Assembly: GCF_022919575.1 (NCBI RefSeq)
Contig: NZ_CP095071.1
Span: 3,792,001 to 3,856,000, forward strand
DNA: 64,000 nt
Direction: 5' to 3'
Source of the DNA: Gracilibacillus salinarum
GTDB taxonomy: Bacteria > Bacillota > Bacilli > Bacillales > Amphibacillaceae
Within the stretch, counting starts at the first letter, position 1. The number at the start of each line of letters is the position of its first letter. This document shows, one piece after another, positions 8,727 through 16,765 of this stretch. The notes beneath the pieces were generated by a model. It ran no database searches. It had not been told where the DNA came from and saw nothing but the letters and a program-made list of their open reading frames with translations. Both the position numbers and the translations under genes were made by a program.

Positions 8727-9276
8727 AGAACAATTTCTACATGCGTTACAGCAATCATTATCTAAATTATCTGAAGAAGAAAGAAACGATATTTTGCATG
8801 ATTTTAAGGAGCATTTTGACGTAGGTACATCAGAAGGAAAAACAGAAGAGGAAATAGCACAATCCCTTGGTTCACCTGGTCAGATTGCAAAAGAATTGAT
8901 GGCCACTTACTATTTGGAGAAAGTAAATAGTTCTTCATCTACATCAAATATATTTAAAGCAGTCTGGGCTGTTATCGGATTAGGTTTTTTTAATATTGTC
9001 ATTGTGTTAGGGCCGTTTATCGGTTTGGTAGCAGTATTGGTATCAGGCTGGGCTTCTGGTGGAGCTTTTGCTATCTCCCCGGTTCTGTATCTATTGAATA
9101 TTTTAATTGAGCCAGCGTCTTTCAGTTTGTTTTCTCTATTCTTTACGATTGGACTTACAGGATTAGGTATATTGTTATTAGTCGGGATGTTCTATGCGAC
9201 ACGATTTATTACCAAATTGTTTGTGCGGTATTTACATTACAATGTCAATTTAGTTAAAGGTGGAATGAAAGGATGA
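8719..9276 (+). CDS. HAAS/DUF1700-domain membrane protein
   Basis: 185 residues. Residues 1-70 form the helical HAAS region ([21 protein letters not shown] followed by [20 protein letters not shown]), a domain repeatedly found next to PadR regulators. Three hydrophobic segments follow at about 80-105, 115-135 and 140-165. The module PadR-HAAS-DUF4097 is a common envelope-stress-like cassette in Bacillota, and the HAAS protein is thought to link the regulator to the membrane; that role is inferred. Its last bases overlap the next start (ATGA). Confidence 0.85.
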   Translation: MNKEQFLHALQQSLSKLSEEERNDILHDFKEHFDVGTSEGKTEEEIAQSLGSPGQIAKELMATYYLEKVNSSSSTSNIFKAVWAVIGLGFFNIVIVLGPFIGLVAVLVSGWASGGAFAISPVLYLLNILIEPASFSLFSLFFTIGLTGLGILLLVGMFYATRFITKLFVRYLHYNVNLVKGGMKG

Positions 9277-10133
9277 TAAAGATGAAAAGAATTGTTCTTA
9301 TTGCACTAATATTATGTATTACAGGAGTGATTGGCAGTGCAGCTACCTATAAATTTGCTGCGGCTGGTTCATCCGTGACACAAACGGAGCAAGTGCAGGG
9401 TAAAGATATCTCCAATATCGAAATAGATGCAGATAATGAAACAATCGAAATCATGCCAACAAGCGATACCGCAATCACTGTAGAGCTGACTGGCAAGACT
9501 GATAAAAATAATGAAAAGCAGCTCGTTGTAGAAGAAAATAATCAGACTCTTTTTGTGAAAATAAAGTCGGATCGATTTCGTTTTCTTTCATTTGACTTTT
9601 TTGACTGGGATCGAACATTGACCGTTCACCTGCCTGAAAAACAATATGACCGCTTAATGGCGGATGTTGACAATGGATATATGGAAGCAGCAGGTCTTCA
9701 CATCGACGAGATAGATGTTGAGACAAATAATGGTAAGGTTGACTTACAGGAGATGACTGCTCAATCTATTCAAGCAGAATCAGATAATGGTAAAATCTTT
9801 ATGAAAAACGTGACAGCAGATGAGGTGGCTGTGGGCACGGACAATGGCAGAATTGAACTGATAGAGGTTGAAGGAACATTACAAGGAAATACTAGCAATG
9901 GTGCTATTTCACTAAAAACTAGTGATATTGACCGGGCAATTGATTTTACTACCAATAATGGCAGCATCAAAATAGAAACAGAGAAAGAGCCAACCAACGT
10001 TGTATTTGAAACGCGAACGGATAACGGACGTGTATCGATCTTCGAAGACGCTGATTATGATATGATGGTAGGCGAAGGTGAAAATGAAATTAAGTTAACA
10101 ACGAACAACGGAAGTATTACAGTAACGAAATAA
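9273..10133 (+). CDS. DUF4097-family secreted or membrane-anchored beta-repeat protein
   Basis: 286 residues with an N-terminal hydrophobic export segment (residues 5-25). The rest is a run of short beta turns built around DNG/NNG about every 20 residues (DNGYMEAAG, NNGKVDLQE, DNGKIFMKN, DNGRIELIE, SNGAISLKT, NNGSIKIET, DNGRVSIFE, NNGSITVTK), typical of the DUF4097 single-stranded beta helix. It should sit outside the membrane as the third member of the PadR-HAAS-DUF4097 cassette. Start either ATG 9273 or ATG 9282; both have a ribosome site within range. Confidence 0.85.
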   Translation: MIKMKRIVLIALILCITGVIGSAATYKFAAAGSSVTQTEQVQGKDISNIEIDADNETIEIMPTSDTAITVELTGKTDKNNEKQLVVEENNQTLFVKIKSDRFRFLSFDFFDWDRTLTVHLPEKQYDRLMADVDNGYMEAAGLHIDEIDVETNNGKVDLQEMTAQSIQAESDNGKIFMKNVTADEVAVGTDNGRIELIEVEGTLQGNTSNGAISLKTSDIDRAIDFTTNNGSIKIETEKEPTNVVFETRTDNGRVSIFEDADYDMMVGEGENEIKLTTNNGSITVTK

Positions 10134-10147
10134 ATGAGGGTAAAGCA

Positions 10148-11029
10148 ATGCGAAAAAAAGGCTGGATTATTTACAATGGTAACTTATATACAACAAAATT
10201 CTCAGAGCAGGTAGAATGGCTAAAACGAACAGCGACAGCATATGATTTTGATATGGAGGCAATACCAAACAATCAATTACTGGTAACTGTGGAGAACGGG
10301 AAGTCCAAGCTGCTCACTGAAAAACCATTACCTGATTTTGTCTTCTTCTGGGATAAGGACCTTGTTTTGGCACGTCAGCTGGAGCAATTAGGCGTGCGGC
10401 TGTTTAACCCAGCTCGGGCGATCGAAATAAGCGATGATAAGGCATTGACCACTGCTGCATTAGCCGATCACGGAATTCCGATGCCCAAGACGATTATGGC
10501 ACCAAAAGTTTTCCTGCAACTAGAAGATGATCAGTACTTACAGCAGGTGATCGACAGCCTGGGATTTCCGATGATTCTGAAAGAATGCTTCGGTTCCTTT
10601 GGCGAGCAGGTCTATTTTGTAGAGGATGAATCATCATTACGGAAGAAAGCAAAGGAACTCGCGAACAAGCCGTTTCTGTTTCAGGAATATCTGCAGTCAA
10701 GCTATGGACGGGATATCCGTCTGCATGTTGTCGGAGATAAAGTAGTCGCATCGATGCTCCGAAAAGCAGAGAATGACTTTCGTGCCAATGTAACCGCCGG
10801 AGGTAAGATGTATCCGTATGAGCCGACCTCTGTTGAAAAGGAGCTTGCTGTGACGTGCAGTCAGCTGATAGGAGCAGATTTTACGGGCGTTGATATTTTA
10901 TTTGGCGAGCAAGAAGAACCGGTCATTTGTGAAATTAACTCGAATGCACATTTTAAGAATATTTTCGATTGTACCGGGATAGATATTACATTGGATATGA
11001 TGGCATATATAAAGGAGCAAATCGGATGA
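10148..11029 (+). CDS. RimK-like ATP-grasp ligase, first of a pair
   Basis: 293 residues with the ATP-grasp fold. The N-terminal pre-domain (to about residue 95) is followed by the DDKALTTAALADHGIPMPKT lid segment. Next come FPMILKECFGSFGEQV with the ATP-binding Lys, and DIRLHVVGDKVVASMLRK. The FRANVTAGG loop and the EINSN metal-binding motif close the set. These match the RimK/LysX branch, whose members join an amino acid to a carboxylate through an acyl phosphate. The gene follows the DUF4097 gene by 14 bases and overlaps the next gene by ATGA, so the two ligases are translationally coupled. No amino-group carrier protein is encoded nearby. Substrate unknown. Confidence 0.82.
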   Translation: MRKKGWIIYNGNLYTTKFSEQVEWLKRTATAYDFDMEAIPNNQLLVTVENGKSKLLTEKPLPDFVFFWDKDLVLARQLEQLGVRLFNPARAIEISDDKALTTAALADHGIPMPKTIMAPKVFLQLEDDQYLQQVIDSLGFPMILKECFGSFGEQVYFVEDESSLRKKAKELANKPFLFQEYLQSSYGRDIRLHVVGDKVVASMLRKAENDFRANVTAGGKMYPYEPTSVEKELAVTCSQLIGADFTGVDILFGEQEEPVICEINSNAHFKNIFDCTGIDITLDMMAYIKEQIG

Positions 11030-11850
11030 TCGGCTGGCTGATTTACCGTCAAAAAGATGCTGAAAAAAATCATCAGTTTATCCAGTGGCTGCAAATAGAA
11101 GCAGCTGCCATTGATATGGAATTGACACTTGTACTATATGAAGAGCTGACATATGGAGTGGAGGCTGGACAATTAGTTGTTCGCTGGAAAGAAAAGAACT
11201 TACCTGACTTCGTGGTTATGCGTGCGATCGATCTGCTATTATCTCAGCAGTTGGAATGGCTCAATATTCCAGTCTTCAATAATTCCCGGGTGGCGGCTAT
11301 TGCAAATGATAAGGCCAGGACGCATCAGTTATTTGCACGGCATGGCATTCCAATGATGGATACTCACTTTATAGCTGGACCACACGATGTCAGCTATCCC
11401 TTGATTGTAAAGGATGTAACAGGTCGCGGTGGTGAGCAAGTAAGGAAGATTGAGAACAAACAAGACATGCCAGATTTGACAGATGGCAATTATATTCTTC
11501 AACAAATGGCTGTGCCAGGTAAGGATGTACGCGTGTTTGTAATGGGAAATACGGTCATTGGCAGTGTTTTAAGAACGTCGTCATCTGATTTTCGTGCAAA
11601 CTATTCGTTAGGCGGTAATGCGACAATATATGAATTAAGTACTGACGAACAAACTCTTGTGAATCGAATTATAGACGTAATACAAGCTGATTTTATCGGT
11701 ATTGATTTTGTGTTTGGTGATGACGGCACATTTTATTTAAATGAAATAGAGGACATTGTCGGAAGTCGTACACTAACAAGTCTGACCGATATTAATATCG
11801 CACAATTGTATATGACACATATAAAAAAACAACTCTTGGCAAAAGGTTAA
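11026..11850 (+). CDS. RimK-like ATP-grasp ligase, second of a pair
   Basis: 274 residues from ATG 11026, which overlaps the previous stop and has AAAGGAG in range; the longer frame from 10969 lies inside the upstream gene. It is a diverged paralogue of its neighbour. The shared set is ANDKARTHQLFARHGIPMMDT, YPLIVKDVTGRGGEQV, DVRVFVMGNTVIGSVLR and FRANYSLGG. The metal motif is altered: NEIEDIVGSR replaces EINSNAHFKN, so an Asn ligand becomes Glu. That could change the substrate site or reduce activity. Tight coupling suggests the two work together or sequentially. This is the last gene of the padR operon. Confidence 0.8.
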   Translation: MIGWLIYRQKDAEKNHQFIQWLQIEAAAIDMELTLVLYEELTYGVEAGQLVVRWKEKNLPDFVVMRAIDLLLSQQLEWLNIPVFNNSRVAAIANDKARTHQLFARHGIPMMDTHFIAGPHDVSYPLIVKDVTGRGGEQVRKIENKQDMPDLTDGNYILQQMAVPGKDVRVFVMGNTVIGSVLRTSSSDFRANYSLGGNATIYELSTDEQTLVNRIIDVIQADFIGIDFVFGDDGTFYLNEIEDIVGSRTLTSLTDINIAQLYMTHIKKQLLAKG

Positions 11851-11907
11851 ACACAGGTGCTCTCTCTTTTGTACGGGGGTTGTTTTTTTGCTATAATTTA
11901 CTATAAG

Positions 11908-12029
11908 GGAATGTTCAAAAAGTCATTAAATGATAAACGGTGAATCTGTTTCGTTAGTCGATACTTTAATACTCGAAATTATGACGTCTGACCTTCTTAC
12001 TTCTAATTTGGTAACTTTTTGAACACTCC
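11908..12029. mobile_element. MITE-like 122-bp element
   Basis: Bounded by GGAATGTTCAAAAAGT and ACTTTTTGAACACTCC, an inverted pair with one mismatch. The interior is AT-rich and has no coding capacity. This fits a miniature inverted-repeat transposable element. I could not identify a parent transposase or a clear target duplication. Confidence 0.5.
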
Positions 12030-12045
12030 AATAACTACCATTTGT

Positions 12046-12123
12046 CACGGCGCTAACCGTCCGTTGATAAGTTTCGCTAGCAATCAGCGGGGCAAACCCC
12101 CGCTGATTGAAGTCTCACTTTAT
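12046..12123. repeat. Stop-codon-associated hairpin repeat, copy 2 (full form)
   Basis: The most complete copy: CACGGCGCTAACCG, then GATAAGTTTCGCTAGC, then a hairpin AATCAGCGGGG/CCCCCGCTGATT, and finally GAAGTCTCACTTTAT. Lies between the MITE-like element and the DUF1538 gene. Confidence 0.75.
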
Positions 12124-12197
12124 CCTCCGTTATTCCGTTCTTACCGATACATACCAAAGAGAAAAGAAACATCCAATGAAGAGAGGAATGTGTTGAT

Positions 12198-13685
12198 TTG
12201 AATATATTATGGTCAAAATTGCTGGAAGTTGTCTATGCTGTTCTCCCCATTACGATTATTGTTATCATTCTTCAATTTACTTTAACATCACTTGATATCA
12301 CCTTAATTTTTCGCTTTTTAATTGGTGCCATTTTTATTATTATCGGACTGTCCATATTTCTGCTGGGAGTAGATATCGGCATTACTCCGATTGGGACCCA
12401 GCTGGGAAAAACGATTGCAAAATCAAATCGGTTGTGGATCGTTATTATGGCAGGTTTATGTCTAGGTTTTATTATTTCGATAGCAGAACCTGATTTGCAT
12501 ATATTAGCGGGACAAGTCGAGATGGTCACGTCCAATGCCATCGCCAAATTGACTCTCGTTATTGTTGTTTCCGCAGGTATAGCGGTTATGCTTGCAATCG
12601 GTTTAATTAGGATTGTGCACAATATCCCCTTATTTAAAATACTAACTATTATATACGGTGTTGTATTTCTCTTAGCATTGTTTACTTCTCCACAATTTTT
12701 GGCTATTGCCTTTGATGCATCTGGTGCTACGACCGGTGCAATGACAGTGCCATTTATTCTTGCGTTATCAATTGGTATATCAGTGATGAAAAAAGATAGT
12801 AAAGCATCGGAGAAGGACAGCTTTGGTCTGGTTGCGATTGCTTCCGTCGGGGCGATCATTACAGTGATGTTAATGAGTATTTTCAGTAACCAGAGTGAAT
12901 TGGCAGGTGGCATGATGGAAGAAGAACATCATGGAACAGAAGCTCTATTTACGCCTTTTTTGCATGAATTTGGTCATATCGCGCAAGAAGTGATGCTGGC
13001 TTTGGCGCCTATTGTTATTTTGTTTTTTGTCTTTCAGAAGTTCTCATTTAAATTATCGAAAGAATCGGTGCGCAAAATAGTGACAGGACTAGTGTTTACG
13101 TTTGTTGGACTCGTACTGTTCTTGGTAGGGGTAAATGCGGGTTTTATGGAGTTAGGGACAGAATTGGGATATAGTATTGCCAGCTTGGAACATAAGGCGT
13201 ATATTGTTATTGTCGGATTAATCTTAGGGATTGTTACAATACTCGCAGAACCGGCTGTTTATGTGCTGACAAGTCAGATCGAGGATGTAACAAGTGGGTA
13301 CGTGAAACGGAAATTGGTCTTATTTACGTTAGCAATAGGTGTAGGGATCGCTGTTGCATTATCAATGCTACGGATACTTATTCCAGAGTTGCAGCTGTGG
13401 CATTATATTCTGCCAGGTTATTTAATTGCAATTGCGCTAATGTATATTACGCCAAAGTTATTTGTGGGTATTGCTTTTGACTCAGGTGGTGTTGCTTCAG
13501 GCCCGATGACAGCGACGTTCATTCTCGCGTTTACCCATGGAGCAGCAGAAGCAATTGAAGGTGCGGATGTGATAGTGGACGGTTTTGGCATGATTGCGAT
13601 GGTAGCCTTAACCCCGTTGATTACCTTGCAAATACTCGGATTAATCTTCAAGCTTAAGTCAAGAAAAGGGGGCATGATGTCATGA
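12198..13685 (+). CDS. DUF1538 integral membrane protein with internal duplication
   Basis: 495 residues, strongly hydrophobic, about 12-14 helices in two homologous halves. The first half carries FLLGVDIGITPIGTQLG and FDASGATTGAMTVPFILALS. The second half carries FLVGVNAGFMELGTELG and FDSGGVASGPMTATFILAFT. A hydrophilic loop with EEEHHGTE joins them. The pair of similar halves suggests an inverted or parallel-repeat transporter. Substrate unknown. Start TTG at 12198; AGAGG lies 12 bases upstream, a longer spacing than usual. The stop overlaps the next gene's start, so both are made together. Confidence 0.85.
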   Translation: MNILWSKLLEVVYAVLPITIIVIILQFTLTSLDITLIFRFLIGAIFIIIGLSIFLLGVDIGITPIGTQLGKTIAKSNRLWIVIMAGLCLGFIISIAEPDLHILAGQVEMVTSNAIAKLTLVIVVSAGIAVMLAIGLIRIVHNIPLFKILTIIYGVVFLLALFTSPQFLAIAFDASGATTGAMTVPFILALSIGISVMKKDSKASEKDSFGLVAIASVGAIITVMLMSIFSNQSELAGGMMEEEHHGTEALFTPFLHEFGHIAQEVMLALAPIVILFFVFQKFSFKLSKESVRKIVTGLVFTFVGLVLFLVGVNAGFMELGTELGYSIASLEHKAYIVIVGLILGIVTILAEPAVYVLTSQIEDVTSGYVKRKLVLFTLAIGVGIAVALSMLRILIPELQLWHYILPGYLIAIALMYITPKLFVGIAFDSGGVASGPMTATFILAFTHGAAEAIEGADVIVDGFGMIAMVALTPLITLQILGLIFKLKSRKGGMMS

Positions 13686-14347
13686 TGCCTAATGAAAAAA
13701 CACGTCATTTTGAAATAATTTATGTGATCGTGAAGTTTGGTTTAGGTAGTAAGATTTTAAAAGAGGCGAAAAAATGCGGCGTCTCTGGCGGTACCCTTTT
13801 TATCGGAAGAGGTACCATCAGTAATCGGATTCTAAATTTGTTATCGATTACAGACATGCGCAAGGAAATTGTGATGATGATCTCCAATCAAAAAACGACG
13901 AAAAAAGCGATGGAGCATTTAAATAAAGTATTTCGTTTTGACAAACCAAATCATGGGATTGTATTTACAACATCGTTAACCAGTTTAATGGGGACGAGAA
14001 GCTGTCAGATTGAAGATGATGAGGAAAGAGGTGACGGGGAGATTATGTATCAGAATATTATTGTGATTGTCGATAAAGGAAATGCAGAGGATGTCATCAA
14101 GGCAGCGCAAAAAGCTGGATCCAAAGGTGGTACCATCATTAACGCAAGAGGATCCGGTATTCATGAAACAGACAAGCTGTTCTCCATGGATATTGAACCG
14201 GAGAAGGAAATTGTGATGATTTTATCAGATGAAGATTACACGGAACCGATCTGTAATAAAATTCGTGCAGAATTAAAAATTGACGAACCAGGAAATGGCA
14301 TCATCTTCGTCCAAGACGTTAACCGCACATATGGCATTTACGAGTAG
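13682..14347 (+). CDS. Tandem PII-like (GlnB-fold) regulatory protein
   Basis: 221 residues composed of two PII-like domains, at about 8-110 and 118-221. Each has the GSKILKEAKKCGVSGGTLF / AEDVIKAAQKAGSKGGTII strand-loop, the KEIVMMIS/KEIVMILS core strand and a DKPNHGIVF/DEPGNGIIF C-strand. Classical PII proteins bind ATP/ADP and 2-oxoglutarate and gate membrane transporters. Coupling to the DUF1538 gene points to control of that membrane protein (inferred). The usual uridylylation Tyr of the T-loop is not evident. ATG at 13682. Confidence 0.82.
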   Translation: MMPNEKTRHFEIIYVIVKFGLGSKILKEAKKCGVSGGTLFIGRGTISNRILNLLSITDMRKEIVMMISNQKTTKKAMEHLNKVFRFDKPNHGIVFTTSLTSLMGTRSCQIEDDEERGDGEIMYQNIIVIVDKGNAEDVIKAAQKAGSKGGTIINARGSGIHETDKLFSMDIEPEKEIVMILSDEDYTEPICNKIRAELKIDEPGNGIIFVQDVNRTYGIYE

Positions 14348-14348
14348 C

Positions 14349-14394
14349 AAAAAGGATAAACACATCATTACAAAGCGTGTTTATCCTTTTTTGC
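14349..14394 (+). terminator. Terminator after the DUF1538/PII pair
   Basis: AAAAAGGATAAACAC and GTGTTTATCCTTTTTT arms enclose a 13-base loop. Confidence 0.88.
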
Positions 14395-14445
14395 GCGGAC
14401 CAATCATAAGCAAAAAAATTGGCATCCGATAAGAAAATGAAGGTT

Positions 14446-15073
14446 CCTATAATATGTGGTATGTAAACTAGCCATCGATAGCCAAGCATCCATATTGAGA
14501 TATTTAATGTGCTGGGATACCGCTTCGGCCAACCACTCCTGCGGGGCACGGCTGAAGCTAGGCTACTACACGAATCACTTCTCTGCTGCCTTGCACCGAG
14601 GAAGCCTACTTCGAAGCGTTACTAGAAGACGCAGGTGCAGACGTTGTGGATCTCCAGCACCTGCCTGTCCCGCGGGAGTCTCCGTGGTTGGCCTACGCTT
14701 GAATTGGGAATCTACAATTTTTGTAAGAGCTAGCATATTGATCATATGCATATATAATAGCTATTGAAAGATGCCTAGAAACACTGACTTTTCTGTTCTA
14801 TACGTTGTAGAACTTCCCTTAAGCGTAGGAAATAGGCGGAGACTCCTCATGCCTCAGCGCGAGCTGAAGATCCACTTATTTGTTCCTGTGTCTGCAAGTA
14901 ACGCTTCGAAGTGAGCTTCCTCGGCACAAGACAGCACAGATGTTATTCAAGTAGTAGCCTAGCTGAAGCCGTGCCCACAGGACGCGGATCCTATTTCTGG
15001 AGCTTTGCTAAGCAGATAATCTATATCAAAATGACCATTTGGCAATACAACCTTAGCATAATCCATATTAAAG
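14446..15073 (+). repeat. Long terminal-inverted-repeat element, copy B (full length, both loops long)
   Basis: 628 bp. The left end CCTATAATATGTGGTATG and the right end are degenerate inverted copies. Both hairpin loops are the long type. The left loop segment GAGGAAGCCTACTTCGAAGCG and the right loop segment CGCTTCGAAGTGAGCTTCC are mutually complementary, so the element could also fold as one very long hairpin. Fills the 850-bp gap before the aminoglycoside adenylyltransferase gene. Short ORFs across it are not genes. Confidence 0.85.
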
Positions 15074-15200
15074 GAAGTTGTATGTTAGCTTGAAGCGTGC
15101 GGATTTATGCGCGCGTATTCCTTTGCATAGATAAGTAAATGACGTTACATGAGGGTCCAAATAAAATTCGACTACAGATCAAGGAAAGGATGGAGACAGG

Positions 15201-16049
15201 ATGCGTAGTGAAAAGGAAATGATGGAGTTGATTTTGCGGTTTGCACGTGAGGATGAGCGGGTGAGGGTGGTCGGCATGAATGGATCTCGCACCAATCCGA
15301 ACGTGGTGAAGGATTCTTTTCAAGACTATGATATTGTGTATTTGGTAGATGACATGACATCTTTGCTTAAAGACCGAGACTGGATTGATTATTTTGGTGA
15401 GCGAATGATCATGCAGACACCGGAGGAATCTACACTATTTCCTTCAACACTAGGAGGCTGGTTTACTTTTCTCATTCAATTCACAGATGGCAATCGACTG
15501 GATTTAATGTTGATCCCCATTGAAGAAATCAACAACTATATAGCTAATGATACACTTACACGCATACTATTAGATAAGGATGAACTTATTGAAGATAATC
15601 CTCTTCCGAATGAATCAAGCCACTATATCAAACAACCAACCTACTCTGAATTTGTAGACTGTTGTAACGAATTCTGGTGGGTAAATCCCTATGTAGCAAA
15701 AGGGTTATGTCGTGACCAATATCTATATGCTACGCACCATATCGACAAGGTACTTCGCGAAGAATTATTAAGAGTGATGGCCTGGAATATTGGTGTAACC
15801 TATGATTTTAAGGTCAATCTCGGGGCAGCCTACAAGCTTTTGCCTGACTATCTGGAGCCAGAGCGTTTTCAATCGTTACAAGCTACCTATCAATTACATA
15901 CAACATCACATTGCTGGGAGTCATTGTTTTTGATGCAGCAAATGTTCAGCGAAGAAGCTAGACTGCTTGCTGATCGATTAGATTACACGTATCCAGATCA
16001 TTTTGAAAGGGTTATCAACTATATCCGTGAATTATACCGGGCAGAGTAA
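15201..16049 (+). CDS. Aminoglycoside 6-adenylyltransferase (AadK/ANT(6) family)
   Basis: 282 residues. Transfers AMP from ATP to the 6-hydroxyl of streptomycin in characterised relatives. The nucleotidyltransferase motif GMNGSRTNPN with DSFQDYDIVYLVDD gives the catalytic Asp pair, and DGNRLDLMLIP gives the third acidic site. The C-terminal helical domain (FWWVNPYVAKGLCRDQYLYA, and the MAWNIGV segment) matches chromosomal AadK proteins. Start ATG 15201 near GGAGACAGG. Its context is chromosomal, next to a TetR-regulated exporter, and is not flanked by transposase genes. Whether it raises resistance cannot be told from sequence. Confidence 0.88.
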   Translation: MRSEKEMMELILRFAREDERVRVVGMNGSRTNPNVVKDSFQDYDIVYLVDDMTSLLKDRDWIDYFGERMIMQTPEESTLFPSTLGGWFTFLIQFTDGNRLDLMLIPIEEINNYIANDTLTRILLDKDELIEDNPLPNESSHYIKQPTYSEFVDCCNEFWWVNPYVAKGLCRDQYLYATHHIDKVLREELLRVMAWNIGVTYDFKVNLGAAYKLLPDYLEPERFQSLQATYQLHTTSHCWESLFLMQQMFSEEARLLADRLDYTYPDHFERVINYIRELYRAE

Positions 16050-16051
16050 AC

Positions 16052-16621
16052 TTAATTTTTTTTCCCTATCATTCCATAAAAGAACAGGTGCATGACATCT
16101 TCCGTGATCGGCAGGATATAGTCACTCACACCATCCTTTTGCATGTAGTCTTTGAACATATGCAGATAAAGCATGATGGCTTCATTCGATAGACTGTGAT
16201 CAATATAGCCTGTTTGTTTTCCCTCTTCAATCAACTGGTGAAAAAGAGGAACAGATTTCTCTTGAAAGATTTTCTCAACATAGGATTGTTCGATCAGGAA
16301 GTGATAGACTTCATCATGAATCGAATGTGCCAGTGCTGTTTTGTTGAAGATGATTTGTTCAATTTTTTCACGGAAGGAGAGGTCACCGTTCATAATGTCC
16401 AAATATTGCTGGAATAACTTCTCAATATAATAGATCATCGTTTCGTGAACGAGATTATGTTTACTGTCAAAGTAATTATATATCGAAACTTGTGATACTT
16501 CAGCTGCTTTGGCAATTTGTGCGATTGATACTTTTTTGATGCCGTTAGCAGAAAAAAGTTGCAGCGCTGTTTGAAGAATTTGTTCTTGTTTCTGCTGTGT
16601 GCGTTTTTTGAAACCGTCCAT
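16052..16621 (-). CDS. TetR-family repressor of the divergent ABC exporter
   Basis: 189 residues. The N-terminal helix-turn-helix (QILQTALQLFSANGIKKVSIAQIAKAAEVSQVSIYNYFDSKHNLV) is classical TetR; the C-terminal two thirds is the ligand/dimer domain. Start taken at ATG 16621 behind GAGGTGATAAA; the GTG three codons earlier is part of that ribosome site. Its gene diverges from an ABC transporter, and the shared 145-bp region holds two TTTCA-type palindromes. Autorepression and exporter control are the natural inference. Confidence 0.9.
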   Translation of the reverse strand: MDGFKKRTQQKQEQILQTALQLFSANGIKKVSIAQIAKAAEVSQVSIYNYFDSKHNLVHETMIYYIEKLFQQYLDIMNGDLSFREKIEQIIFNKTALAHSIHDEVYHFLIEQSYVEKIFQEKSVPLFHQLIEEGKQTGYIDHSLSNEAIMLYLHMFKDYMQKDGVSDYILPITEDVMHLFFYGMIGKKN

Positions 16622-16652
16622 TTTTATCACCTCTATAGCTGTATTTTAAAAT

Positions 16653-16690
16653 ATTTTTTGAAATATAACAAATTAAATATTTCAAAAAAT
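16653..16690. promoter_or_regulatory. Candidate TetR operator 1
   Basis: The inverted repeat ATTTTTTGAAATAT / AATATTTCAAAAAAT has about a 10-base centre and lies near the repressor gene's start. Confidence 0.6.
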
Positions 16691-16720
16691 GGTTGAATCA
16701 TAGTAGGGGTTGCTATATTA

Positions 16721-16746
16721 TGAAATATATATAGTGTAATATTTCA
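16721..16746. promoter_or_regulatory. Candidate TetR operator 2
   Basis: TGAAATAT-N10-ATATTTCA uses the same half-site as operator 1 and lies immediately upstream of the exporter gene's AAGGAGG. Confidence 0.6.
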
Positions 16747-16765
16747 AAACTAAGGAGGTTTTGAT

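Noticed and set aside
10969..11025. Upstream extension of the second ATP-grasp gene
   Set aside because: It lies within the first ligase gene; the ATGA overlap at 11026 with AAAGGAG is the typical coupled start.
12019..12201. Short frame over the MITE and hairpin repeat
   Set aside because: It covers repeat sequence only and has no family resemblance.
14456..14767. Open frames across the long inverted-repeat elements (also at 61312-61572 and 56688-56900)
   Set aside because: They run through hairpin arms, lack ribosome sites, and are not preserved between copies; loops change length without keeping frame.
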